From contig JADLFG010000002.1 of NCBI GenBank assembly GCA_020845695.1, positions 32,283-96,282 of the forward strand: a stretch of DNA of 64,000 bases, read 5' to 3'. Source of the stretch: Thermoleophilia bacterium. Its GTDB lineage: Bacteria; Actinomycetota; Thermoleophilia; Gaiellales; Gaiellaceae. The number at the start of each line of letters is the position of its first letter. Position 1 is the first letter of the stretch. Shown here piece after piece: positions 42,296-51,780 of this stretch. Below the pieces are notes generated by a model. It had not been told where the DNA came from, searched no databases, and saw only the letters and a program-made list of their open reading frames with translations. Both the position numbers and the translations under genes were made by a program.

Positions 42296-44149
42296 GTGGA
42301 CCTCCACCTCCTCGAGGCGAAAGCCACCGCGGCGGAGCAGCGCGCGGTCGACCGCCTGCTCGGCCCGGCCGGGTCGAGCTGGGAGGGGGGCGAGCGGCGT
42401 GCCGAGATCGACGGCAGGCTCGCGCTGGGCGGCCATGCGGCACGGGCTCGCCGTGACCTCCTGCTGCCCGCCCTGCAGGCGGTCCAGGAGCAGGTCGGCT
42501 GGATCAGCCCGGGCGCGCTCGGCTACGTCTGCGAGCGCCTGACCGTTCCGCCTGCCGACGCCTACGGCGTCGCGAGCTTCTACGGGCTGCTCTCGCTCGA
42601 GCCGCGCCCGCCGCGCGTGCTCCACGTCTGCGAGGACCTCGCCTGCCTCTCGCGCGATGCCGACGCGCTGATCGCGGAGCTCGAGGACCGGTTCGGGCCG
42701 GAAGGGGAGCCCGGGACGGAGGGAGCGGCGACCTGGCATCGCAGTCCGTGCCTCGGCCAGTGCGATCGCGCACCGGCCGCGCTGCTCGTCGAGGCGGGGG
42801 ACCAGCCGCGCGCGCACGTGCTCGCGCCCGTTGCCGCGCACGCCGTTCTCGCGGCGCTCGACGGGACCGCGGCGTTCGTCGACCCGCGACCGTGCGTTCC
42901 GCAGGCGGGGGACGCGTCGCTGCGGCTGCTCCGGCGGGTCGGCCGCGTCGACCCGCGCTCGCTCGACGACTACCGGGCCGCCGGGGGGTACGCGGCGCTC
43001 AGGCGAGCGTTCGAGCTCGGCGCCGAGGGCGTGATCAGGGAGCTGGTCGACTCGAAGCTCGTCGGGCGTGGCGGCGCCGCGTTTCCGACCGGGCGCAAGT
43101 GGGAGGCCGTCGCCCGCCAGCCCGGCCGGCCTCACTACCTCGTCTGCAACGCGGACGAGTCAGAGCCGGGGACGTTCAAGGACCGGCTGCTGCTCGAGGG
43201 CGACCCCTACGCCGTGATCGAGGCGATGACGATCGCTGGGCTCGCGACGAGCTGCGCGCGCGGCTACCTCTACCTCCGCGGCGAGTACCCGCTCGCGGCG
43301 GAGATCCTGGAGCAGGCGCTGGCGGAGGCTCGCGGCCGGGGCTTCCTCGGCGACGACATCCTCGGGCAGGGTTTCGACTTCGAGATCGAGCTTCGCAAGG
43401 GCGCCGGCGCCTACATCTGCGGCGAGGAGACAGCGATCTTCAACTCGATCGAGGGCTACCGCGGCGAGCCGCGCAACAAGCCGCCGTTTCCGGTCGAGGT
43501 CGGCCTGTTCGGGAAGCCGACGCTCGTCAACAACGTCGAGACGCTCGCGAACGTGCTCGACATCGTGCTCGAAGGCGGGCCGGCGTACGCGGCCCGCGGC
43601 ACCGAGGCGTCGACAGGCACGAAGCTCTTCTGCGTCTCGGGCCACGTCGGGCGCCCCGGGGTGTACGAGCTCGCGTTCGGCGCGACGCTCGGCGAGCTGC
43701 TCGCGCTCGCCGGCGGTGTCGCCGGCGGGCGCCGGCTCGGGGCGGTGCTGCTCGGGGGGGCGGCGGGCGGATTCGTCGGGCCGGACGCGCTGGGGCTGCC
43801 GCTCACCTTCGAGGGCGCGCGCGCTGCCGGTGCCTCGCTGGGCTCTGGCGTCGTGCTCGTCCTCGATGAGAGCGCCGACCTCGGGCGGCTCCTGCGCAGG
43901 ATCGCCGCGTTCTTCCGCGACGAGTCGTGCGGGCAGTGCGTCCCGTGCCGTGTCGGCACGGTGCGCCAGGAGGAGGCCCTTGCCCGGCTGCTCTCGGGTC
44001 AGCCGCGCGGGGGCGAGCGTGCACTGATCGCCGAGGTCGGCCGCTGCATGCGCGACGCGTCGATCTGCGGGCTCGGCCAGACCGCGTCGAGCGCGATCGA
44101 GTCCGCGCTCGGGCTCCTCGTCGCGCCCGGCGAAACGGGAGCGGCATGA
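42296..44149 (+). CDS. NuoE-NuoF fusion, NAD-binding diaphorase subunit of formate dehydrogenase
   Basis: 617 residues. Residues ~45-190 are a NuoE-like thioredoxin-fold 2Fe-2S domain (AYGVASFYGLLSL, VCEDLACLS, SPCLGQCDRAP). The rest is NuoF: the NADH/FMN site (LVGRGGAAFPTGRKW, YLVCNADESEPGTFKDR), GAYICGEETAIFNSIEG, SLBB region, and the C-terminal 4Fe-4S site (DESCGQCVPCRVGT with a later Cys in ASICGLGQ). It passes electrons from formate oxidation to NAD+. GTG start; the stop overlaps the next start (ATGA). The fusion resembles soluble NAD-linked formate dehydrogenases and hydrogenases. Confidence 0.93.
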   Translation: MDLHLLEAKATAAEQRAVDRLLGPAGSSWEGGERRAEIDGRLALGGHAARARRDLLLPALQAVQEQVGWISPGALGYVCERLTVPPADAYGVASFYGLLSLEPRPPRVLHVCEDLACLSRDADALIAELEDRFGPEGEPGTEGAATWHRSPCLGQCDRAPAALLVEAGDQPRAHVLAPVAAHAVLAALDGTAAFVDPRPCVPQAGDASLRLLRRVGRVDPRSLDDYRAAGGYAALRRAFELGAEGVIRELVDSKLVGRGGAAFPTGRKWEAVARQPGRPHYLVCNADESEPGTFKDRLLLEGDPYAVIEAMTIAGLATSCARGYLYLRGEYPLAAEILEQALAEARGRGFLGDDILGQGFDFEIELRKGAGAYICGEETAIFNSIEGYRGEPRNKPPFPVEVGLFGKPTLVNNVETLANVLDIVLEGGPAYAARGTEASTGTKLFCVSGHVGRPGVYELAFGATLGELLALAGGVAGGRRLGAVLLGGAAGGFVGPDALGLPLTFEGARAAGASLGSGVVLVLDESADLGRLLRRIAAFFRDESCGQCVPCRVGTVRQEEALARLLSGQPRGGERALIAEVGRCMRDASICGLGQTASSAIESALGLLVAPGETGAA

Positions 44150-45075
44150 GCGAGGGCCAGCTCCTGACCGCTCGCCGGACGATCGAGCTCGAGATCGACG
44201 GGCGGCCGGTGCGCGTGCTCGAGGGTTCGACGATCCTCGACGCGTGCCGCGCGCTCGGGATCGACACGCCGACCTTCTGCTTCGGGGAGACGCTGCGGCC
44301 GGCGAACGTCTGCCGCGTCTGCGTGGTCGAGCTCGAGGGAGCGCGGACGCTCGCCCCAGCCTGCTCCCGCAGCGCCGAGGACGGGATGAAGGTGCGCACG
44401 GACTCCGAGCGGGTTCGCCACAGCCGCCGGCTCGTGCTCGAGCTGCTCGCCTCGTCCGTCGATCTCTCGACGGCGCCGGACGCGTCCGGCTACCTGGACC
44501 GGTACGCGGCCGAGCCGGACCGGTTCGGCCCGCCGGCCGCTCCCGACCCCGGCCGCGAGGCTCGCCGGGCGGGCAGCCACGAGCAGCCAGACGGGCTCAC
44601 GGCGGCCACGGTAGCCGGACCGGTGAAGGTCGACAACGAGCTCTACGTGCGCGACTACTCGAAATGCATCCTCTGCTACAAGTGCGTCGACGCCTGCGGT
44701 GAGCAGCACCAGAACACGTTCGCGATCGCCGTCGCGGGCCGGGGCTTCGACGCGCGTGTCTCGACGGAGTACGCCGTGCCGCTGCCCGAGTCGGCCTGCG
44801 TCTACTGCGGCAACTGCATCGCCGTCTGCCCGACCGGCGCGCTCATGTTCACGAGCGAGCACGAGCTGCGTGCCGACGGGGAGTGGGACGAGTCGCGCCA
44901 GGCGACTACCGACACGATCTGCCCGTACTGCGGCGTCGGCTGCACGCTGACGTTGCACGTCCAGGACAACCGGATCGTGCGCGTCACCTCGCCCGCCGAT
45001 CACGACGTCACCCGGGGAAACCTCTGCGTCAAGGGGCGCTTCGGCGTCCAGCACGTCCACGGCTCGGGTCGCTAA
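44146..45075 (+). CDS. formate dehydrogenase alpha chain N-terminal part as separate polypeptide (2Fe-2S, 4Fe-4S, Fe4S4-Mo domains)
   Basis: 309 residues. In order: a 2Fe-2S ferredoxin domain (PTFCFGETLRPANVCRVCVV, then PACSR); a His/Cys-type linker; two 4Fe-4S clusters (KCILCYKCVDACGEQHQ, ACVYCGNCIAVCPTGALM); and the Fe4S4 domain that begins molybdopterin oxidoreductases (TICPYCGVGCTLTLHVQDNR, GNLCVKGRFG). It then ends at a TAA. In ordinary alpha chains the catalytic domains continue from this point; here they are encoded by the gene at 40337, which starts just past this junction (RLTTPLVREGG). The two chains must assemble. Overlaps the NuoEF stop (ATGA). Confidence 0.9.
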   Translation: MSEGQLLTARRTIELEIDGRPVRVLEGSTILDACRALGIDTPTFCFGETLRPANVCRVCVVELEGARTLAPACSRSAEDGMKVRTDSERVRHSRRLVLELLASSVDLSTAPDASGYLDRYAAEPDRFGPPAAPDPGREARRAGSHEQPDGLTAATVAGPVKVDNELYVRDYSKCILCYKCVDACGEQHQNTFAIAVAGRGFDARVSTEYAVPLPESACVYCGNCIAVCPTGALMFTSEHELRADGEWDESRQATTDTICPYCGVGCTLTLHVQDNRIVRVTSPADHDVTRGNLCVKGRFGVQHVHGSGR

Positions 45076-45090
45076 CGTGAAGGGGGCGCC

Positions 45091-45987
45091 GTGCCCCCGA
45101 ACGAGCGATCCCCCATCCGGACTGCCGCGGCGCGAGCCCGTGTCACCGTCGTCGACGGCGAGGCGGTGACGGCGCGGCGCGAGCAGATCGCCACCGAGGA
45201 GCCGCTCGCGATCCGGGCGGCCGGGCCCGGTCAGGAGCCGGTCGACGTTGCGGTGACGATGCGCACGCCCGGGTCGGACCAAGAGCTCGCGGCCGGGTTC
45301 CTGTTCACGGAGGCACTGATCGGCTCCCGCGAGGAGGTCGCGACGATCCGCTACTGCGATCCGGACGGCCCGGCCGAGCAGCGGTACAACGTCGTCACGG
45401 TGCATCTGCGCCGCCCGTTCGACGCCGGGGCGCTGCGGCGCAACTTCTATGCGACGTCGAGCTGCGGCGTTTGCGGCAAGGCGTCGCTCGACCAGATCGA
45501 GGTGGCCTGCCGCGAGCTCGCGCCGGGCCCGCAGGTGCCCGCAGCAGTGATCGCCGGGCTACCGGCGAGCGCGCGCGCCGCCCAGAGCGTGTTCACGGCG
45601 ACCGGCGGCACCCACGCGGCGGCGCTCTTCACCGCCGGGGGTGCGCTGATCGTTCTGCGCGAGGACGTCGGCAGGCACAACGCCCTCGACAAGGTGATCG
45701 GCCACGCGCTGCTCGAGGGCATGGTGCCGGTCGGCGAGGCGGTCGCGTTCGTCTCGGGCCGCGCGAGCTTCGAGCTCGTGCAGAAGGCGGCGGTCGCCGC
45801 CATCCCCGTGCTCTGCGCCGTCTCGGCGCCGTCGTCGCTCGCCCTCGCCGCGGCCCGCCGGCTCGGCATGACGCTGATCGGGTTCACCCGCGACGGCCGG
45901 TTCACCGTCTACACGAACGCCGAGCGGGTCTCGCTCAGCTCCACCCGGCGCCTCGAGGCCGCGCGACTCGGGGCTCGGCGGGCGTGA
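45091..45987 (+). CDS. fdhD: formate dehydrogenase accessory sulfurtransferase FdhD
   Basis: 298 residues. It carries sulfur to the molybdenum cofactor so that formate dehydrogenase becomes active. The CXXC pair is in TSSCGVCGKASLDQIE near residue 128, preceded by ELAAGFLFTEALI. Other family blocks are TGGTHAAALF, LREDVGRHNALDKVIGHAL and VSGRASFELVQKAA. GTG start 15 bases after the N-terminal alpha gene, so it is in the same operon. Confidence 0.96.
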   Translation: MPPNERSPIRTAAARARVTVVDGEAVTARREQIATEEPLAIRAAGPGQEPVDVAVTMRTPGSDQELAAGFLFTEALIGSREEVATIRYCDPDGPAEQRYNVVTVHLRRPFDAGALRRNFYATSSCGVCGKASLDQIEVACRELAPGPQVPAAVIAGLPASARAAQSVFTATGGTHAAALFTAGGALIVLREDVGRHNALDKVIGHALLEGMVPVGEAVAFVSGRASFELVQKAAVAAIPVLCAVSAPSSLALAAARRLGMTLIGFTRDGRFTVYTNAERVSLSSTRRLEAARLGARRA

Positions 45988-46603
45988 ACGTGGCGCGGGC
46001 CGCCTCGTAGGCGGCGGGGTCGTTCAGGTTCGCGAGCGAGTCGAGCCCGCCATCCGCCCGGGCCAGCTCCGGGTCGGCGAGGAGCCAGTCCCGGTCGAGC
46101 CAGTGGACGCGAAGCTCCGAGAGCAGGGCGGTCAAGCGCAGCCGGTCGGACGCGAGCATCGTCTCGATCCGGCCAAGCACGGAGATCCGGTAGGAGGCGG
46201 CGAGCGGATGGGCCCGCCCCTCGGTCCTGGGCACGGCGGCGTCGACGGGGCCGTCGAGCCCGGAGAGCACGCGGCGCACGAAGCTCGGGTGGAGCAGCGG
46301 CACGTCCGTCGAGGAGACGAACACGCTCTCCGCGCGGTCGCCGATGGCGCGCAAGCCCGCGGCCATGCCCTCGAGCGGGCCGCGTCCGGGCCGCTCGTCG
46401 GTCGCGACCTCGACTCCCGCGGGCAGCGGTGGCAGCGGCTGCCCGGGTGCGCGCACGACCACCACCGGCCCCGCGAGCGTCTCGGCGAGCAGGCTCGCGG
46501 CGCGGGCGACGAGGGTGGTTCCGTGCCACTCGAGGGAGGCCTTGGGCCGGCCCATCCGCGACGAGTGCCCGCCAGCGACGACAATCCCGGCGCTGCGGCT
46601 CAC
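45935..46603 (-). CDS. mobA: molybdenum cofactor guanylyltransferase
   Basis: 222 residues. It adds GMP to molybdopterin, making the guanine dinucleotide form used by formate dehydrogenase. The GTP-binding start GIVVAGGHSSRMGRPKASLE is clear, then PLEGMAAGLRAI and FVSSTDVPLLHPSFVRRVL. Its 3' end overlaps the converging fdhD gene by 53 bases. GTG start. Confidence 0.92.
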   Translation of the reverse strand: MSRSAGIVVAGGHSSRMGRPKASLEWHGTTLVARAASLLAETLAGPVVVVRAPGQPLPPLPAGVEVATDERPGRGPLEGMAAGLRAIGDRAESVFVSSTDVPLLHPSFVRRVLSGLDGPVDAAVPRTEGRAHPLAASYRISVLGRIETMLASDRLRLTALLSELRVHWLDRDWLLADPELARADGGLDSLANLNDPAAYEAARATFTPAEPRVARPRGAGWS

Positions 46604-46659
46604 GTGCCCATGCTACCCGGCGACGCCCGGGAGCCGGCTTGCCCGGGATCGGCTCAGGC

Positions 46660-47958
<1,299 letters not shown>

Positions 47959-48000
47959 GTGCCCCTGATTATGTCGGGCCGCGCGGCCGGCCGCGCCGGC

Positions 48001-49338
48001 TCAGGCGGCCGCGAGGTCGGCGAACTTGGCGTAGCGCCTGAGGAACGAGAGCTTCACGGTGTCGGTGGGGCCGTTTCTGTGCTTGGCGAGGATCACCTCG
48101 GCAATGCCCTGCTGGTCGGACTCGTCGTTGTAGTAGTCGTCCCGGTAGAGGAAGGCGACGAGGTCGGCGTCCTGCTCGATCGAGCCGGACTCCCGCAGGT
48201 CGGACAGGATCGGCCGCTTGTCGTGGCGCTGCTCGACCGCCCGCGAGAGCTGGGACATGGCGAGGATCGGCAGGTCGAGGTCGCGGGCGAGCAGCTTCAG
48301 GTTGCGCGAGATCTGCGAGACCTCCTGGACACGATTCTCGGCCGACGTGCCCGAGGTCATGAGCTGGAGATAGTCGATCACGATCAGGCCGAGGTCGGGG
48401 TGCTTCGACTTGAGCCGGCGCGCCTTCGAGCGGATCTCCATCATCGTCACGGAGCCGGTGTCGTCGACGTAGATCGGCGCCTTCGCGAGCTTGTCGCACG
48501 CGGCGGTGAGCCGCGGCCAGTCCTCCGGGGCGAGCCGGCCCGTCCGCAGCCGCTGCGACTCCACCTTGGCCTCGCTGCACATCAGGCGTTGGGTGACCTC
48601 GGCGGTGGACATCTCGAGCGTGAACACGGCGACGGGCGTCTTGTGGCGGACGGCGAGGTTCGCGGCGACGCAGAGGCCGAAAGCGGACTTCCCCATGCTC
48701 GGGCGGGCGGCGACGACGATCAGGTTGCCGCGCTGGAAGCCGGAGGTGAGCTTGTCCACGTCACGGAAGCCGGAGGGGAGCCCGGTGACGTCGGCACCGG
48801 ACTCGAACAGTTGCGTGATCCGCTCGAAGCTCTCCTTGAGCAGGTGCTCGATGTGGGTGAAGTCGCCGTGCACGCGCTGCTGGGAGAGCGCGAACAGGAT
48901 CTGCTCGGCGCGGTCGACGAGCTCGACCGGCTCGCCCACCCCATCCCAGCCGAGGCGGGCGATCTCGCCGCCCGCGCGGATCAGCCCGCGCAAGGTGGCG
49001 GCCTCGCGCACGATCCGCGCGTAGTGGCCCGCGTTGGCGGTGGCGGGGACCAGAGCGGCCAGCTCGTGGATGCGCGCGCGACCGCCGACGTCCTCGAGCT
49101 CGCCGCGCTCCTCGAGCTCGTCGACGACGGTGATCGCGTCGACCGGCTCGCCCTTGGCGTAGAGCGCGAGCGCGGCCCGGTAGATCTTCGCGTGGCTCTC
49201 CCGGTAGAAGTCGTTGTCGTCGAGCGCCTCGGAGACGGCCGCGATCGCGCCGGGCGCGAGCATCATGGCACCGAGGACGGATTCCTCGGCGTCGAGGGAC
49301 TGGGGCGGAACGGGTGCGGTCTGGGCTACCTGGGTCAT
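48001..49338 (-). CDS. dnaB: replicative DNA helicase
   Basis: 445 residues, intein-free. The N-terminal domain (LDAEESVLGAMMLAPGAIAA) is followed by the RecA-like helicase domain with Walker A VVAARPSMGKSAFGLCVA near residue 212, Walker B LGLIVIDYLQLM near residue 320 and the C-terminal SQLSRAVEQRHDKRPILSDL block. Hexameric helicase at the replication fork. It follows the rpsF-ssb-rpsR-rplI cluster, the usual bacterial order, but with a 321-bp gap and a strong hairpin that separate it transcriptionally. Confidence 0.98.
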   Translation of the reverse strand: MTQVAQTAPVPPQSLDAEESVLGAMMLAPGAIAAVSEALDDNDFYRESHAKIYRAALALYAKGEPVDAITVVDELEERGELEDVGGRARIHELAALVPATANAGHYARIVREAATLRGLIRAGGEIARLGWDGVGEPVELVDRAEQILFALSQQRVHGDFTHIEHLLKESFERITQLFESGADVTGLPSGFRDVDKLTSGFQRGNLIVVAARPSMGKSAFGLCVAANLAVRHKTPVAVFTLEMSTAEVTQRLMCSEAKVESQRLRTGRLAPEDWPRLTAACDKLAKAPIYVDDTGSVTMMEIRSKARRLKSKHPDLGLIVIDYLQLMTSGTSAENRVQEVSQISRNLKLLARDLDLPILAMSQLSRAVEQRHDKRPILSDLRESGSIEQDADLVAFLYRDDYYNDESDQQGIAEVILAKHRNGPTDTVKLSFLRRYAKFADLAAA

Positions 49339-49659
49339 GCGCGGGGATCGACTAAATCAGCTTTGGCGCTTCGAGTCATGTCCTGTCGATAAGTGCTCTC
49401 CACAGCCCGTGCCGGGCGTGAAGCCCTGCCATTTGCAGGGAAAAGGATCTTCAGGATTGCACGGGCGCCGGACGGAGGCGTCCAGAGGGCCACAGGCTCC
49501 TGTGCGCCGGTTGTCCGCTTGGAGCGGGAACTTCCTGCCTCCGTCCACACGCCTGTGCAGCGGTCGGGGCCCGGGTGTGGGCAAGATCCGCCCCGGCCGG
49601 CACGGGCGCCGGCCGGGGCGGATGCGGTAACGCCCGGCGCCGGCCGGACGGCCGGGTGC
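49339..49659. other. intergenic region between rplI and dnaB
   Basis: 321 bases with no supported gene. It holds the rplI terminator (49586-49623) and a smaller hairpin CCCTGC-CATTT-GCAGGG (49424-49440). The A+T-richer stretch just before the dnaB ATG is a likely promoter zone. Confidence 0.55.
49586..49623 (-). terminator. terminator hairpin of the rpsF-ssb-rpsR-rplI operon
   Basis: A 15-bp perfect stem (ATCCGCCCCGGCCGG and its complement) has an 8-base loop CACGGGCG. It starts 37 bases past the rplI stop in the direction of transcription. Confidence 0.8.
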
Positions 49660-50199
49660 TCAGGCCTCGTCGGGGCCGTCGCTCGAGGGCGACGGCTCGG
49701 TCTCCGCGAGGGGGGTCTCCTCGAGCTCGGGCTCCTCGTCGGGCAGGTCGCCGCCCTCGGGCACGACGAGCGTCTTCACGGTCACGTGGACGTCCTGGAA
49801 GACCTCGATCGGAATCTCGTAGCGCCCGACCCGCTTGATCGGCTCGGGCAGGCCGATCTTGCGCCGGTCGATGCGGACGCGGCGTACGCGCCAGAGCTCG
49901 TCCGCGACGTCGGTGGGCGTGATCGAGCCGAACAGCACGCCCTGGGTGCCGGCCTTCGCCTCGATTCGCAGGACGGTCTTCGTCAGCGTCTCGGCGATCA
50001 GCTGCGCCTGCTCGGCATTGCGCGCCTCGTGGCGGGCCCGCTCGGCGTCGCGCCGGCGCACCTCGGCGACCAGTCCCGGCGTCGCCGGCTGGGCGAGCCG
50101 ACGCGGCTCGAGGTAGTTGCGCATGTAGCCGCGCGAGACGTTCACGACCTCGCCGCGGAGGCCGACCTTGTCCACGTCGGCGAGCAGGACGACGTCCAT
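49660..50199 (-). CDS. rplI: 50S ribosomal protein L9
   Basis: 179 residues. The N-terminal L9 fold (VVLLADVDKVGLRGEVVNVS, RGYMRNYLEPRRLA) is connected by a long helix to the C-terminal domain (KAGTQGVLFGSITPTDVADE). A 30-residue acidic tail (PDEEPELEETPLAETEPS) extends beyond the usual ~150 residues. Start ATG lies 3 bases after rpsR. Confidence 0.97.
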   Translation of the reverse strand: MDVVLLADVDKVGLRGEVVNVSRGYMRNYLEPRRLAQPATPGLVAEVRRRDAERARHEARNAEQAQLIAETLTKTVLRIEAKAGTQGVLFGSITPTDVADELWRVRRVRIDRRKIGLPEPIKRVGRYEIPIEVFQDVHVTVKTLVVPEGGDLPDEEPELEETPLAETEPSPSSDGPDEA

Positions 50200-50202
50200 C
50201 GC

Positions 50203-50472
50203 CTAGCCTCCGACGTAGGGGAGGAGGGCCATCTCCCGCGCCCGCTTGACGGCGACGGCGATCTGGTCCTGGTGGCGCCGGCAGGCTCCGGTGATTCGCC
50301 GCGAGCGGATCTTGCCCTTCTCCGAGGCAAACCGCCGGAGCTGGCCCGTGTTCTTGTAGTCGACCTCCTCGATCTTCTCCCGGCAGAAGTAGCAGCTCTT
50401 GCGCTTGGCCGGGCCCTTGCCCTCGCCGGGCTTGCGCCGGCGGCTCGATGCCCTGTCTCTGTCCTTTTCCAC
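50203..50472 (-). CDS. rpsR: 30S ribosomal protein S18
   Basis: 89 residues. The core ([40 protein letters not shown]) is intact. Cysteines in [11 protein letters not shown] and GACRRHQ make this the zinc-binding (C+) form of S18. The basic N-terminal extension is usual for actinobacteria. Middle of the rpsF-ssb-rpsR-rplI operon. Confidence 0.97.
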   Translation of the reverse strand: MEKDRDRASSRRRKPGEGKGPAKRKSCYFCREKIEEVDYKNTGQLRRFASEKGKIRSRRITGACRRHQDQIAVAVKRAREMALLPYVGG

Positions 50473-50482
50473 TGGTCCTCTC

Positions 50483-50914
50483 TCAGAACGGGATGTCGTC
50501 GTCGACCGGGGCGAAGTCGCTCGTGTCGGCGGCGACGTCCGAGGCGGGTACGTACTGCGGCTGTGGGGCGTCGCCGTCGCCGCGGCTATCGAGGAACTGG
50601 ATGTCGAACGCGACCACCTCGACCTTGGAGCGCTTGGATCCGTCCTGGGCTTCCCACGACGACCAGTCGAGACGGCCGTCGACGCCGATCCTCCGTCCCT
50701 TGCTCAGGTGGTTGGAGAGCGACTCGGCCCTGTTGCCGAAGAGCTTGACGTCGAAGAAGTTCGGCTTGTCCACCCAGTTACCGGCCGAGTCCTGCTGCCT
50801 GCCGTTGACGGCAATCCCGAGCTGGAGCACGGCCGTGCCGGACGGGAGGTGGCGGAGCTCCGGGTCGCGGGTGAGCCGGCCGACGAGTACGACACGATTG
50901 ATGTCACCTGCCAT
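50483..50914 (-). CDS. ssb: single-stranded DNA-binding protein
   Basis: 143 residues. OB-fold with [40 protein letters not shown] and [17 protein letters not shown] glycine-poor linker leads to the acidic C-terminal tip [11 protein letters not shown] that binds repair and replication partners. Sits between rpsF and rpsR as usual. Confidence 0.97.
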   Translation of the reverse strand: MAGDINRVVLVGRLTRDPELRHLPSGTAVLQLGIAVNGRQQDSAGNWVDKPNFFDVKLFGNRAESLSNHLSKGRRIGVDGRLDWSSWEAQDGSKRSKVEVVAFDIQFLDSRGDGDAPQPQYVPASDVAADTSDFAPVDDDIPF

Positions 50915-50950
50915 CTTGGAGCTCCTCTCTCACGAACGGGTGTTCGTAGC

Positions 50951-51280
50951 CTACTCCGTCGTCCCGACGGCGTCGGGGCGCGGCCGCGCCGAGCCTTTCG
51001 GTGCTCGCACGGCCATGTGGCGCATGGCGCCGTCCGTGATGCGCAGCACGCGGCTCAACTCGTCGAGCGCCGCGGGGTCGCAGTCGAACGTGAGCAGGTG
51101 GTAGTAGGCCTCGCCCTTCTTGCCGATCTCGTAGGCGAGCTTGCGCTTGCCCCAAGGCTCCGTTCGGCCCCAGACGCCGCCGTCTTTGGTCACGATCTCC
51201 TGCAGGCGGGCGATGAGCTCGTTCTGGCGCTCGTCGGAGAGCTCTGGATCGAGCATGAGCAGCACCTCATATGGATTCAC
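50951..51280 (-). CDS. rpsF: 30S ribosomal protein S6
   Basis: 109 residues. YEVLLMLDPELSDERQNELI, WGKRKLAYEIGKKGEAYYHL and the C-terminal RVLRITDGAMRHMAV match S6. The GTG at 51280 is preceded by AAGGAGGA. A much longer reading frame runs upstream but lies over unrelated genes and is rejected. First gene of its operon. Confidence 0.97.
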   Translation of the reverse strand: MNPYEVLLMLDPELSDERQNELIARLQEIVTKDGGVWGRTEPWGKRKLAYEIGKKGEAYYHLLTFDCDPAALDELSRVLRITDGAMRHMAVRAPKGSARPRPDAVGTTE

Positions 51281-51435
51281 GGTCCCGAACTCCTCCTTCC
51301 CTCGGTCTGATGCGGCCCCGCCGATCGCGCGCCGGTTCGGGAGTTGCGGCGCGAGGGCGTGGCAGGAAGTGCGACCGAGTATAGCTGGCAGGCGTGACTT
51401 GCCCCCGGGCACTCCGTCATGGAAGAGTGACGGGA

Positions 51436-51744
51436 GTGAGACAGAAGCTCGCATTCCTCGCCGGCCTCGGCGCCGGGCTGGCGCTGGTCGGGCTGCTGCG
51501 CCGCCGCCGACGGGAGCCGGTCGCGGTCGAGTCCCCGGCCGAGGAGCTGCGTCGCAAGCTCGAGGCGAGCAAGCGCGGATCGTCCGGGCCGGAGCCCGCG
51601 GTGGGATTCGCGCCCGCCTCGCCTGCGGCCGAGCCGCCCGCCTCGCCGGGAGGTGTCGACGAGGCGCGCCGCCGGGTGCACGAGGCCGCCCGTGCCGCCG
51701 CCGAGGAGATGCGTCGCTCGGGCACCGACGACCGGACGGCCTGA
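51436..51744 (+). CDS. small membrane-anchored protein, unknown
   Basis: About 102 residues. One N-terminal helix (LAFLAGLGAGLALVGLL) is followed by RRRRRE and then an Ala/Pro/Glu-rich region ending in a charged helix (VDEARRRVHEAARAAAEEMR). This is the layout of small actinobacterial membrane-associated proteins without known function. GTG at 51436 is preferred (GGAAGA about 9 bases ahead). Confidence 0.65.
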   Translation: MRQKLAFLAGLGAGLALVGLLRRRRREPVAVESPAEELRRKLEASKRGSSGPEPAVGFAPASPAAEPPASPGGVDEARRRVHEAARAAAEEMRRSGTDDRTA

Positions 51745-51767
51745 GGCCCGCGCGCTCCGCGCGGGCC
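51745..51767. terminator. terminator hairpin between convergent genes
   Basis: A 10-bp stem GGCCCGCGCG/CGCGCGGGCC with loop CTC lies directly after the small plus-strand gene and 14 bases before the stop of the converging permease gene. Confidence 0.75.
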
Positions 51768-51780
51768 GATGGATCCGGGC

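Noticed and set aside
40781..43135. A 784-codon open frame on the minus strand
   Set aside because: It lies opposite the formate dehydrogenase genes, whose products match known families throughout. The minus product is Arg/Pro/Glu-rich and resembles no family; such frames are expected in very GC-rich coding DNA.
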